Assembly: GCA_021827955.1 (NCBI GenBank)
Contig: JAKATY010000050.1
Coordinates: 1-11,418, forward strand
DNA length: 11,418 nucleotides
Direction: 5' to 3'
From: Microcaldota archaeon
Lineage (GTDB): Archaea > Micrarchaeota > Micrarchaeia > Micrarchaeales > Micrarchaeaceae
The position numbers and the translations under genes are program-made. Positions 5,596-11,418 of this stretch are shown piece by piece (the first letter of the stretch is position 1; the number at the start of each line of letters is the position of its first letter). The notes under the pieces were generated by a model. The model was not told the DNA's origin and did no database searches. It saw nothing but the letters and a program-made list of their open reading frames with translations.

Positions 5596-6192
5596 TTACC
5601 TTTGCTGCTTTGATCTACCGCTTCCTCCGCGAGGAACGAACTTCTTGTATCCCTGCGTTGTCGCTGATACCCATTCGGGCTTCCCTAATCCCTCAGGCCT
5701 CATTGTGAGCGCTATCTTCGAATCCTTGATTGTGTTTTTCAGGCTTACGGTAGAGATTTTTGCATACACGAAATCGCCCTTCTTGAGTGAGATCCCGCTC
5801 TTCTTGGAGACGAATGCAGGCACTTTCCTGTCGAAGCTCAGGAATTCATTCGCGATCTGCGATACGTGCACCAACCCGTCTATCGGGCCTATCTTTACGA
5901 AAGCGCCGAATTCCGCAAGCTCTGAAACCTCTCCAGCTACAATCTCATCTGGGTGCGGCATATAGGTCAAAACCTCAAATTCAACACCGTGATGCGTAGC
6001 CGGATCGTTAGGATAAAGCATGCCATCGCTTACGTTCTTGACGTTGAACACCGCAAGTATTATACCCATATCCTTGTCTATGGTGCTCTCATACCTCTTT
6101 GACAGCTCTTTCAGCGCCACCTCTTCTAGGTCATCGCCAAAACTTTCGGGTGGCACCTTGAATATGTCGCTTACGCTGTAAATCTTGTACAT
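5596..6192 (-). CDS. rpoE1: DNA-directed RNA polymerase subunit E' (Rpb7 homologue)
   Basis: A 198-aa subunit that, with RpoF (Rpb4), forms the stalk of archaeal RNA polymerase, binding emerging RNA and helping promoter opening. Residues 1-78 are the N-terminal tip/RNP-like domain (MYKIYSVSDIFKVPPESFG start; later PNDPATHHGVEFEVLTY). Residues about 84-165 are an S1 OB-fold (GEVSELAEFGAFVKIGPIDG, then LVHVSQI). The tail (about 180-198) is Gly/Arg/Lys-rich. An in-frame GTG lies two codons upstream (6198). ATG 6192 is preferred because homologues start MYK and AAAAGGTG ends 5 nt before it. The PIN gene stops 12 nt upstream, so the genes are translationally close. The order PIN-rpoE1-spt4 is a known archaeal arrangement. 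Confidence 0.96.
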   Translation of the reverse strand: MYKIYSVSDIFKVPPESFGDDLEEVALKELSKRYESTIDKDMGIILAVFNVKNVSDGMLYPNDPATHHGVEFEVLTYMPHPDEIVAGEVSELAEFGAFVKIGPIDGLVHVSQIANEFLSFDRKVPAFVSKKSGISLKKGDFVYAKISTVSLKNTIKDSKIALTMRPEGLGKPEWVSATTQGYKKFVPRGGSGRSKQQR

Positions 6193-6197
6193 CTTCA

Positions 6198-6205
6198 CAC
6201 CTTTT
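6198..6205 (-). promoter_or_regulatory. Shine-Dalgarno site of rpoE1 matching the altered 16S tail
   Basis: The minus strand reads AAAAGGTG, 5 nt before ATG 6192. AAAGGTG pairs with CACCUUU at the 3' end of the 16S in this window over 7 bp. A canonical CACCUCC tail would pair over only four. It sits in the 12-nt gap after the PIN stop codon. Confidence 0.7.
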
Positions 6206-6588
6206 CATAAGTTCCTTAAAATACCATCCTTGCCTAGCTTAAGCACGCTTGCGCCAAGAGATTTGAGGCTTCTTGCAAGCTTGCTGTCATTGGTTATGAT
6301 TTTGGCGCCTTTAATGTTCTCCGCTACGCCAAGAAGCCATTCATCGCCGCTTGAATCATTGCGATCGATCTCAGGCTTTATGGCGTTTATCTCGCGAAGC
6401 GATGCCTTTGCGCTTGCGCCCTTCCTGCCTTTATTAAAAGATATCTTATTCAGTTCCTTTAATATACCTTTCGAAATCGTGGGTTTGCAGGCAGGAAGTT
6501 GCATGCTAAGCGCACCGAAGACGTTTGCCCTGTTTTCGAAACCGAATATTATGGAGCTGGTATCGATAAATACCTTGCATGCCAACAT
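6205..6588 (-). CDS. PIN-domain nuclease, Fcf1/Utp23-like (COG1412 type)
   Basis: A 127-aa single-domain PIN protein. The acidic metal-binding set expected of active PIN RNases is present: D9 (in VFIDTSSIIFG), E45 (GILKELNKI), D82 (SSGDEWLL) and D101 (IITNDSKLARSL). The TNDSKLARSLKSLGASVLKL ending is typical of the archaeal Fcf1/Utp23-like group. Its members are usually encoded beside rpoE1-spt4 in archaea, as here; eukaryotic relatives act in rRNA processing. I infer a role in RNA processing, but the substrate is unknown. The gene lacks the zinc ribbon of Nob1 and has no VapB-like antitoxin next to it, so a toxin-antitoxin role is unlikely. The start at ATG 6588 is chosen because the fold begins there; the frame is open to 6648, but that part has no family similarity. 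AGTGGTA precedes the start. Confidence 0.87.
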   Translation of the reverse strand: MLACKVFIDTSSIIFGFENRANVFGALSMQLPACKPTISKGILKELNKISFNKGRKGASAKASLREINAIKPEIDRNDSSGDEWLLGVAENIKGAKIITNDSKLARSLKSLGASVLKLGKDGILRNL

Positions 6589-6637
6589 TACCACTGAAGA
6601 TATCTTGAAGAGAAACTGCCATGTTGCACTGCAGGAT

Positions 6638-7054
6638 TCAATGTGCACGAGGGATATTACCTGCAGCGCGCTTGAGCTTTGCCTCTTTCTTTTCCTCGGA
6701 TTTTAGCTTGCCTGCGAGAACCTCGCTCAGCACTACCGCATCGTTGTGCTTTTCGTCTTTTGCAGCATATACAAGCGTAACGAGCCCGCTACTCTTGGCA
6801 AGATCAATGAGCTTGTCCAGGGCCTTGCTATCTTTCAGCTCTGCCCTGTATTTTTTCTTGAATTCTCCCCATTTTGAGGGATCGTGGGCAAACCATTTAC
6901 GAAGCTCTGTGCTCGGAGCCACATCCCTGAACCAGAGATCGATATTTGCAGAAGTATGTCTTATACCTCTTGGCCAAAGCCTGTCGACAAGTATGCGCAT
7001 CCCATCTGTAACGTCATATTTTTCATAGACGCGCTTTATCTTTATTACTACCAT
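6638..7054 (-). CDS. DUF488 family protein (YeaO-like)
   Basis: A 138-aa protein of the small DUF488/YeaO family, whose biochemical role is not established. Family landmarks in order: IKIKRVYEKYDVTDGMRILV (about 4-23), DRLWPRG (24-30), DLWFRDVAPSTELRKWFAHD (39-58), W62 and EFKKKYRAEL, and VTLVYAAKDEKHNDAVVLSE (92-111). The last 25 residues are Lys/Glu/Arg-rich and extend past the domain. An in-frame ATG at 7105 would add 17 residues with no family match, so I chose ATG 7054, where homologues begin. It lies between the alaX-like gene (81 nt upstream) and the PIN gene (49 nt downstream) and may belong to the same transcript. An AT-rich element at about 7104-7117 could give it its own promoter. 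Confidence 0.9.
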   Translation of the reverse strand: MVVIKIKRVYEKYDVTDGMRILVDRLWPRGIRHTSANIDLWFRDVAPSTELRKWFAHDPSKWGEFKKKYRAELKDSKALDKLIDLAKSSGLVTLVYAAKDEKHNDAVVLSEVLAGKLKSEEKKEAKLKRAAGNIPRAH

Positions 7055-7135
7055 CGACCCACAGCGGCAGTTGATGACGCTGATAAAGATTTGTCTAAAA
7101 ACCATTAAATAATTTGCCGATGTCCAAGAATAGAG

Positions 7136-8053
7136 CTAGCTTTTGCGCGAAGATGAAGCGATTTGAGGCTTGCCGGTATATATAAACTCTTCAACGAGGG
7201 ACTTGATTCGATGGGGGTTTGTTATCTTGCCATTGAGAGAGTGGTCCTTCGCGGCGCCCGAGAACAAGCCTTCCTGTGAAAGCCTGTCCCCCAATGCCCT
7301 GAAATCAAGAGGGCTAGATTCTCCGCTTAAGCATATTATCTGGCTATCTCCTATAAGGCTTATGCTTTCTGATGTGTGCCTAAGGATATGTTTTCTTGCT
7401 TGCTCGTAGAGCGCCCCTATTTCAAACTCTTTAAGGTAGAGCACACGCGCTCCAGAGTCCAGAGCCGCGGAGAGCAACGAAGCGATCTCCTTTCTAAGCT
7501 CTTCTTCGTGGCTTACCATAGCTTTATATTTATCCCCTATCGCAGTGGCAGGGAAATTATACTTCGTGCTCGTGAGGATTGCGGAGGAACCGATTTTTGA
7601 CAGATAATCAATAGCATCGTTTGCCGCGAGGAATTCTATCTTTGTCTTGCCATCGGGATGCGATACCGAGGAAAGCGCAAATGCGATTATCTGAGAGGTG
7701 TTCTCTACATGAAGATGCTTGCACATGGCAAAGTCGTAGTCTCCGATCTTTACAAGGCGCAGTTTTTCCTTGCCCTGAAGCCTTTCCTCATTTAGCCGGA
7801 GAGAGGGAAATTCCAGCTTGGCTTTCTCTATGCTGTCAAAAAAGCGTTCACTCACCGAAAGAGCCTTGCGTATTACGTTGTTTACTTCGGCAGAAGCTTG
7901 AAGCAATGTGCCAACATCTATTTTCTCTTCGAAAAATGCGGTGCCTGTTGCACCGCTTTCGGTATCCACTTTTATTACATGGAGATTCACACCGAAATTT
8001 TGAAGCGCTCTTGCGAATATGTGCTCTGCTGTATGCAATTCTCTACTAGGCAT
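7136..8053 (-). CDS. AlaX-like alanyl-tRNA editing protein (or C-terminal half of a split AlaRS)
   Basis: A 305-aa protein resembling the C-terminal part of alanyl-tRNA synthetase, predicted to hydrolyse mischarged Ser/Gly-tRNA-Ala. The zinc site of the second additional (AlaX/ThrRS editing) domain is complete: H7 and H11 in ELHTAEHIF, C111 and H115 in MCKHLHVENTSQI. After a helical linker (about 165-200, KAMVSHEEELRKEIASLL), residues about 200-295 resemble a diverged DHHA1/C-Ala domain (SGAAKDHSLNGKI in the place of the Gly-rich DHHA1 motif). The protein begins only six residues before the HxxxH motif, so the beta-barrel that precedes it in AlaRS and in AlaX-M/L is missing, as in AlaX-S. Split AlaRS is known in Nanoarchaeum, so this could be the second half of one. 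ATG 8053 is preceded by GTGGAT. It is first in the minus-strand cluster and divergent from gatC. Confidence 0.83.
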   Translation of the reverse strand: MPSRELHTAEHIFARALQNFGVNLHVIKVDTESGATGTAFFEEKIDVGTLLQASAEVNNVIRKALSVSERFFDSIEKAKLEFPSLRLNEERLQGKEKLRLVKIGDYDFAMCKHLHVENTSQIIAFALSSVSHPDGKTKIEFLAANDAIDYLSKIGSSAILTSTKYNFPATAIGDKYKAMVSHEEELRKEIASLLSAALDSGARVLYLKEFEIGALYEQARKHILRHTSESISLIGDSQIICLSGESSPLDFRALGDRLSQEGLFSGAAKDHSLNGKITNPHRIKSLVEEFIYTGKPQIASSSRKS

Positions 8054-8059
8054 AAATCC

Positions 8060-8099
8060 ACTACAGATATGCTAAACATAAGGCATATTAAATTGTAGT
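8060..8099. promoter_or_regulatory. Divergent alaX-gatC promoter region with nested dyads
   Basis: In the 71-bp gap between divergent starts, ATATGC (8067-8072) faces GCATAT (8083-8088), and ACTACA (8060-8065) faces TGTAGT (8094-8099). The dyad centres differ by about 2 bp. GCATATTAAA (8083-8092) is TATA-like and would place a gatC start site near 8115-8120, giving a leaderless or nearly leaderless mRNA. No GGTG motif precedes gatC, which fits that. The dyads may be a regulator site covering both promoters. Confidence 0.4.
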
Positions 8100-8124
8100 A
8101 GAAAAAAATAAATTATAGATTAGT

Positions 8125-8394
8125 ATGGATTACAAGGAGTTTGAAAGGCTGCTCAAAGTATGCAGGATAAGGCTAAGCGAAAACGAAACGGAAGAGATGA
8201 AAAAAGAGATAGACGAGATACTTGCGTACTTCGACAAGATAGACAACATAAAATGTGAGGAAGACCCTGCTTACCAGCCCATAGACTTGCCAGAACAGCT
8301 ACGCGAGGACGTGACAGAGCAGTTCAACGATATAGATGCGATTCTTGCAAACACCAAAACATACAGGTTCTACGTTGTGGGTCCTAAGATATGA
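8125..8394 (+). CDS. gatC: Asp-tRNA(Asn)/Glu-tRNA(Gln) amidotransferase subunit C
   Basis: An 89-aa small subunit that wraps around GatA and GatB and stabilises the GatCAB complex. It shows the usual GatC pattern: an N-terminal helix (EFERLLKVCRIRLSENETEE), a second helix ending EILAYFDKIDNI, an extended Pro-containing linker (DPAYQPIDLPEQLREDV), and a C-terminal segment ending YRFYVVGPKI near the normal GatC end. The length is typical. The TGA stop overlaps the gatA ATG (ATGA at 8391-8394), so the two are translationally coupled. The upstream sequence is AT-rich without a ribosome-binding site, suggesting leaderless translation of the operon's first gene. Confidence 0.93.
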   Translation: MDYKEFERLLKVCRIRLSENETEEMKKEIDEILAYFDKIDNIKCEEDPAYQPIDLPEQLREDVTEQFNDIDAILANTKTYRFYVVGPKI

Positions 8395-9752
8395 TCAGCA
8401 GAAGCATAGAGGAATTTATCAAGGCTCAGCCAGGAAAGGAATATTATGTGAAGCTGGCCGAAGAGCTTGCAAAACTTAACAAGGAGCTGAATGCATTCAA
8501 CAACATCAATGGCTCTCTTTCTTCAGGCTATCCGCTTAGCGTAAAAGATAACATATGCGTAAAAGGGATGGAAACAACTGCATCGTCAAAAGTGCTGAGC
8601 GGATACATCCCTCCATTCAACGCTACCGCAGTTGAAAGGCTCTCCGCAAAGGGGTTCGGAGTAATAGGCAAAACGAACATGGACGAGTTCGGCTTCGGCA
8701 GCTTTGGACTCAATTCAGAAAGCCCTGCCAGAAACCCTTTTGACAAAAGTAGAGTGGCAGGAGGGTCGAGCAGCGGCGCTGCGATAGCAACTTCCATAAT
8801 AGAAAATCACGTGGCACTTGCCGAATCAACTGGCGGCTCGATAGCTGCGCCTGCTTCTTTCTGCGGAGTGGTCGGATTTACCCCGACGTATGGAGTTGTA
8901 TCAAGATATGGACTTATAGACTATGGCAACTCGCTAGACAAAATCGGCGTGATGGGAAGAAGCGCCGCAAGAGTGAGATACACTTTTGATATAATAAAGG
9001 GGAGGGACAGATACGACGCGACTTGCGTAGACCTGCCGGCAGGCAGCGAAAGGAAGCAAGCAAGCAAAAAACTTTTTGTGATAAGGAACCTCCTGGAGCA
9101 CGTAGACGAAAGCATAAAGAAAAGCTTTGAAAAAACGCTCTCCAAGCTTTCAGGAATGGGCTTCGAGATAGAGGAGGGAGAGCTCAAGGAGCTTGACAGT
9201 GCGATAGCCGTGTATTACATAATAGCAATGGCAGAAGCTTCAACAAACCTTGCCAAGTATACGGGTTTCAAGTACGGCGGCAAGGTCGATGATTTTTCAA
9301 AAGAATACAACGAATTTTTCACAGAGGCGAGGGAGAAGTTTGGGAAAGAAGCGAAGAGGAGGGTTGTCCTGGGGACATATATAAGAAGCGCCAGCGTCAG
9401 GGACAAGTATTACTACAAAGCACTGCAGATAAGGAGGCTAATAGGAGAAAAGATATCGGAGCTAGCCAGGAAAGGCAGTATAATACTCCCGACAATGCCG
9501 ATGCTGCCCCCTAAGATAGAGGATGCAGGCAAGATGAACCCGCTGCAGGCGTACATGGTAGATATACTTACAGTTCCGGCAAACCTTACAGGATTGCCGC
9601 ATGTGTCATTTCCTGCAGACTACATCGATGGCTTGCCTGTAGGGGCGCAGATCATAGGCGCACCGTACGAGGATTATGCAATATTGGACTTAGTGGGCAA
9701 GTGGGAGGAGGATTTCAGCTACAAGTTCGCATACAATTTGGGATCTTTATGA
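8391..9752 (+). CDS. gatA: Asp-tRNA(Asn)/Glu-tRNA(Gln) amidotransferase subunit A (amidase)
   Basis: A 453-aa amidase-signature subunit that hydrolyses Gln (or Asn) and passes ammonia to GatB for amidation of Glu/Asp on tRNA. The catalytic triad is visible: K52 (PLSVKDNI), cis-Ser S126 (VAGGSSSGAA) and nucleophile S150 (STGGSI). The 126-150 spacing of 24 residues matches the family. Other conserved blocks: ATAVERL, VIGKTNMDEFGFGS, FCGVVGFTPTYGVVSRYGL, and the C-terminal LPTMPMLPPKIED and GLPHVSFPADYIDGLPVGAQIIG. Two residues around the nucleophile are unusual: the normal DTGGSIR is STGGSIA (S146, A152). The gene overlaps gatC and gatB by ATGA junctions on both sides. Length is normal and no frameshift is seen, so I expect an active enzyme with an altered active-site surround. 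Confidence 0.95.
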   Translation: MISRSIEEFIKAQPGKEYYVKLAEELAKLNKELNAFNNINGSLSSGYPLSVKDNICVKGMETTASSKVLSGYIPPFNATAVERLSAKGFGVIGKTNMDEFGFGSFGLNSESPARNPFDKSRVAGGSSSGAAIATSIIENHVALAESTGGSIAAPASFCGVVGFTPTYGVVSRYGLIDYGNSLDKIGVMGRSAARVRYTFDIIKGRDRYDATCVDLPAGSERKQASKKLFVIRNLLEHVDESIKKSFEKTLSKLSGMGFEIEEGELKELDSAIAVYYIIAMAEASTNLAKYTGFKYGGKVDDFSKEYNEFFTEAREKFGKEAKRRVVLGTYIRSASVRDKYYYKALQIRRLIGEKISELARKGSIILPTMPMLPPKIEDAGKMNPLQAYMVDILTVPANLTGLPHVSFPADYIDGLPVGAQIIGAPYEDYAILDLVGKWEEDFSYKFAYNLGSL

Positions 9753-11032
9753 AAATAGGGCTTGAAGTGCATGTTGCATTGCCTACAAAGACAAAGCTTT
9801 TCTGCAGCTGCAAGACTTACGTTGAAGAGCCAAACACATCTATATGCCCTATCTGCATGGGCATGCCTGGCTCAAAGCCAAAGCTCAACAAAGAAGCGCT
9901 TAAGATAGGGCTTAGCGTGTCTGAGGCGCTGCACTGCAAAATAAAAAGCAGAATTGGCTTTGTGAGAAAGGTGTATTTCTACCCCGACTTGCCAAAGAGC
10001 TATCAGATATCGCAGCTTTACGATCCTGTAGGATACAATGGCTATGTGGATTTAGGAAGCAAGAGGATAAACATAAGGCGCGTCCAGCTAGAGGAGGATC
10101 CTGCCAGGATATACAGGGAAGATGATTACACTTTGCTGGACTTCAACAGATCAGGCACGCCCCTTCTCGAGATCGTCACAGAGCCAGATATACAAAGCGA
10201 GGAAGAACTCCGCGGATTCTATGCAGAGCTCAGAAGCATACTGTATTATTTGGGGATAGACATAGACAAGGAGATGAAAGCCGACTTGAACATCTCTCTG
10301 TCAGATTCGAGAGTTGAGATAAAAAACGTAACAGGGATAAAGAACCTTGTTGACGCTGCAAGATACGAGATAAAAAGGCAGAGTGCCCTGATAGAAAAAG
10401 GCGAGGAACCGCGAGTTGAGACAAGGAGCTACTTGCCTGAGCGCATGACAACAGAACGGACAAGGGAGAAAGAAACCGATGAAGAATATGGCTATATTTT
10501 CGAGCCAGACCTGACATTCTACTCTACAACAAACGTTGAAAAGATCGAACCGGTATACGCCAGCGCGATAGCAAAGGAATATGCAGAGAAATACGGCGCC
10601 AGCGAAAAGACGCTCTTGGAGCTGATAGCCTATGACAGGAACGCGATGGAGCTTCTAGAAACGAGCGCACACAGGCATGGCATGCAAAGCATAATCTCCG
10701 CACTTGAAACCTTGAAGAAGTTCAAGGTGCAGATGGATCCTGAGAAATTCGAGAAGGTCATTGCGCTGGTGGAAGCGAATGCGGCACTAGACGCGGAAAG
10801 GATAAACATAATAGCAAAAGGGGGAGAGGTAAAGATAGGAAAAGGGATTAGCGAAAAAGAGATAGAGGAAGACATAGAGAAGTTTATAGCAAAAAACCCA
10901 GGTATCGTTGAAGAGGCGAATAGAAATCCGAAGAGTATAAATGCTATAGTAGGCAAAGTTGCAAAAGAAACAGGCGCTAATGCCAAGGTTGTAGCTGAAT
11001 TAGTAAGCAAAAGACTGGGGATAAAACCTTAA
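9749..11032 (+). CDS. gatB: Asp-tRNA(Asn)/Glu-tRNA(Gln) amidotransferase subunit B
   Basis: A 427-aa subunit that binds the misacylated tRNA and, using ATP, activates the carboxyl group of Glu or Asp for amidation. It begins with the classic MKIGLEVHVAL. Zinc ligands are C-S-C (residues about 29-31) and CPIC (about 44-47) in SICPICMGMPGSKP. Core motifs follow: KVYFYPDLPKSYQISQ, RVQLEEDPARIYRE, DFNRSGTPLLEIVTEPDI, MKADLNISL, EIKNVTG and PERMTTERTREKE. The C-terminal helical and YqeY-like tail domain ends NAIVGKVAKETGANAKVVAE. The chain is somewhat shorter than the roughly 475 aa of bacterial GatB but complete at both ends. The start ATG 9749 overlaps the gatA stop (ATGA 9749-9752); an upstream in-frame ATG at 9701 lies inside gatA and is rejected. 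Confidence 0.95.
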   Translation: MKIGLEVHVALPTKTKLFCSCKTYVEEPNTSICPICMGMPGSKPKLNKEALKIGLSVSEALHCKIKSRIGFVRKVYFYPDLPKSYQISQLYDPVGYNGYVDLGSKRINIRRVQLEEDPARIYREDDYTLLDFNRSGTPLLEIVTEPDIQSEEELRGFYAELRSILYYLGIDIDKEMKADLNISLSDSRVEIKNVTGIKNLVDAARYEIKRQSALIEKGEEPRVETRSYLPERMTTERTREKETDEEYGYIFEPDLTFYSTTNVEKIEPVYASAIAKEYAEKYGASEKTLLELIAYDRNAMELLETSAHRHGMQSIISALETLKKFKVQMDPEKFEKVIALVEANAALDAERINIIAKGGEVKIGKGISEKEIEEDIEKFIAKNPGIVEEANRNPKSINAIVGKVAKETGANAKVVAELVSKRLGIKP

Positions 11033-11044
11033 AAAGCTACGCAA

Positions 11045-11059
11045 GCGCCACAAAGGCGC
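11045..11059. terminator. Short GC hairpin between convergent gatB and asparaginase genes
   Basis: GCGCC (11045-11049) and GGCGC (11055-11059) form a perfect 5-bp stem with an ACAAA loop. It lies in the 52-bp gap between two convergent stop codons. No T-run follows on the plus strand, so a terminator role is only suggested by position. Confidence 0.3.
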
Positions 11060-11084
11060 AAGCGCAAAACCATATTGCTTGCAT

Positions 11085-11418
11085 TCAGGCCAAGGAATGA
11101 AGCTTTTGAAGCGGTTGTGTTTCCTTGGCTCTTGCCCTTACAGCACTGCTCTGATCCAATTCACCGCTTATGTTTGTATACATTATTCTTCTTATCTCGC
11201 TTAGATCCCGCGTTCTTGCAAGAGCCCACATCAGTTTTGTAGATGCTGCTTCTATTGTCATGTTTTGGCCATCTATAACCCCTGCTGCCTTGGCATTTTT
11301 CCCCACGTCATACTCGTCTAGATTTACCTCGCCCTTGCTTACTTGTGTAACCATTACTACCGGTTTTTCCTTAGAGATCTCCGAAACGGCGCCTAGAAGA
11401 TTGTCTGGAAGGCCTCCA
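11085..11418 (-). CDS. Asparaginase-family protein, C-terminal part (L-asparaginase or GatD); start outside window
   Basis: A partial gene; its 5' part lies beyond 11418. The 110 visible residues match the C-terminal domain of the asparaginase/GatD family. They read GGLPDNLLGAVSEISKEKPV, then VMVTQVSKGEVNLDEYDVGK, GVIDGQNMTIEAASTKLMWA, and RDLSEIRRIMYTNISGELDQ. In the first domain, outside the window, the catalytic Thr residues would lie. This C-terminal half forms the dimer interface and part of the substrate pocket. Type I cytosolic L-asparaginase would hydrolyse Asn to Asp. GatD would instead feed ammonia to GatE for Gln-tRNA formation. The visible part cannot separate the two; GatD would carry an extra N-terminal domain of about 80 residues. 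It converges on gatB with 52 nt between stop codons. Confidence 0.85.
   Translation of the reverse strand, partial: GGLPDNLLGAVSEISKEKPVVMVTQVSKGEVNLDEYDVGKNAKAAGVIDGQNMTIEAASTKLMWALARTRDLSEIRRIMYTNISGELDQSSAVRARAKETQPLQKLHSLA

Noticed and set aside
6205..6588. PIN gene as a VapC toxin
   Set aside because: There is no antitoxin-like partner next to it, and sequence and location fit the Fcf1/Utp23-like group beside rpoE1.
7055..7105. Upstream ATG of the DUF488 gene
   Set aside because: The 17 added residues do not resemble the family, whose members begin at MxxIKIKRVY; the region also looks like leader or promoter.
1..11418. CRISPR arrays, insertion sequences, defence systems or tRNA genes
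   Set aside because: I saw no regularly spaced repeats, transposase-like frames, nuclease/helicase defence sets or tRNA-like cloverleaf sequences (TTCGA/TTCAA T-arm context) in the intergenic regions.

Overview
This is archaeal DNA, most likely from the DPANN group (ARMAN/Micrarchaeota-like; this is inference). The 16S rRNA is archaeal in signature but strongly divergent at normally fixed positions. Its intron is bounded by a bulge-helix-bulge (BHB) motif. The protein set is archaeal: Rpb7 (RpoE'), Spt4 (RpoE''), an Fcf1-like PIN protein, archaeal-type GluRS, long archaeal FKBP and GatCAB. Genes are tightly packed with ATGA overlaps.

Layout. Positions 1-1743 (+) hold the 3' three quarters of a 16S rRNA gene, starting near E. 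coli position 274. A 523-nt intron with a LAGLIDADG ORF (801-1307) interrupts it. No tRNA, 23S or 5S gene follows within the window; after a T-rich tract comes the convergent gltX (1863-3608, -), which appears to start at CTG. Upstream of gltX on the same strand is a gene for a membrane-anchored Ser/Thr/Asn-rich surface protein (3647-4258). A 307-bp gene-free stretch (4259-4565) has AT-rich promoters flanking a GC-rich, hairpin-forming core. FKBP (4566-5288, +) converges on a minus-strand cluster read alaX-like, DUF488, PIN, rpoE1, spt4 (8053 down to 5359). A short divergent region with dyad symmetry separates that cluster from gatC-gatA-gatB (8125-11032, +). The window ends in the C-terminal part of an asparaginase/GatD-family gene (11085-11418, -).

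Function. Most of the window serves translation and transcription. GltX (probably non-discriminating), GatCAB and an asparaginase-family protein belong to the indirect aminoacyl-tRNA pathway. The AlaX-like protein would clear mischarged tRNA-Ala. RpoE1 and Spt4 belong to RNA polymerase and its elongation machinery.

The most unusual signals are in the 16S. (a) Two apparently compensatory changes sit in the decoding-site helix (1404:1497 as U:A, 1406:1495 as C:G). (b) The anti-Shine-Dalgarno tail reads ACCUUUA rather than ACCUCCU, and ribosome-binding sites in the window are of GGTG/GTGAT type with no GGAGG. (c) The intron ORF lacks both LAGLIDADG catalytic acids, and its stop codon straddles the predicted 3' splice site.
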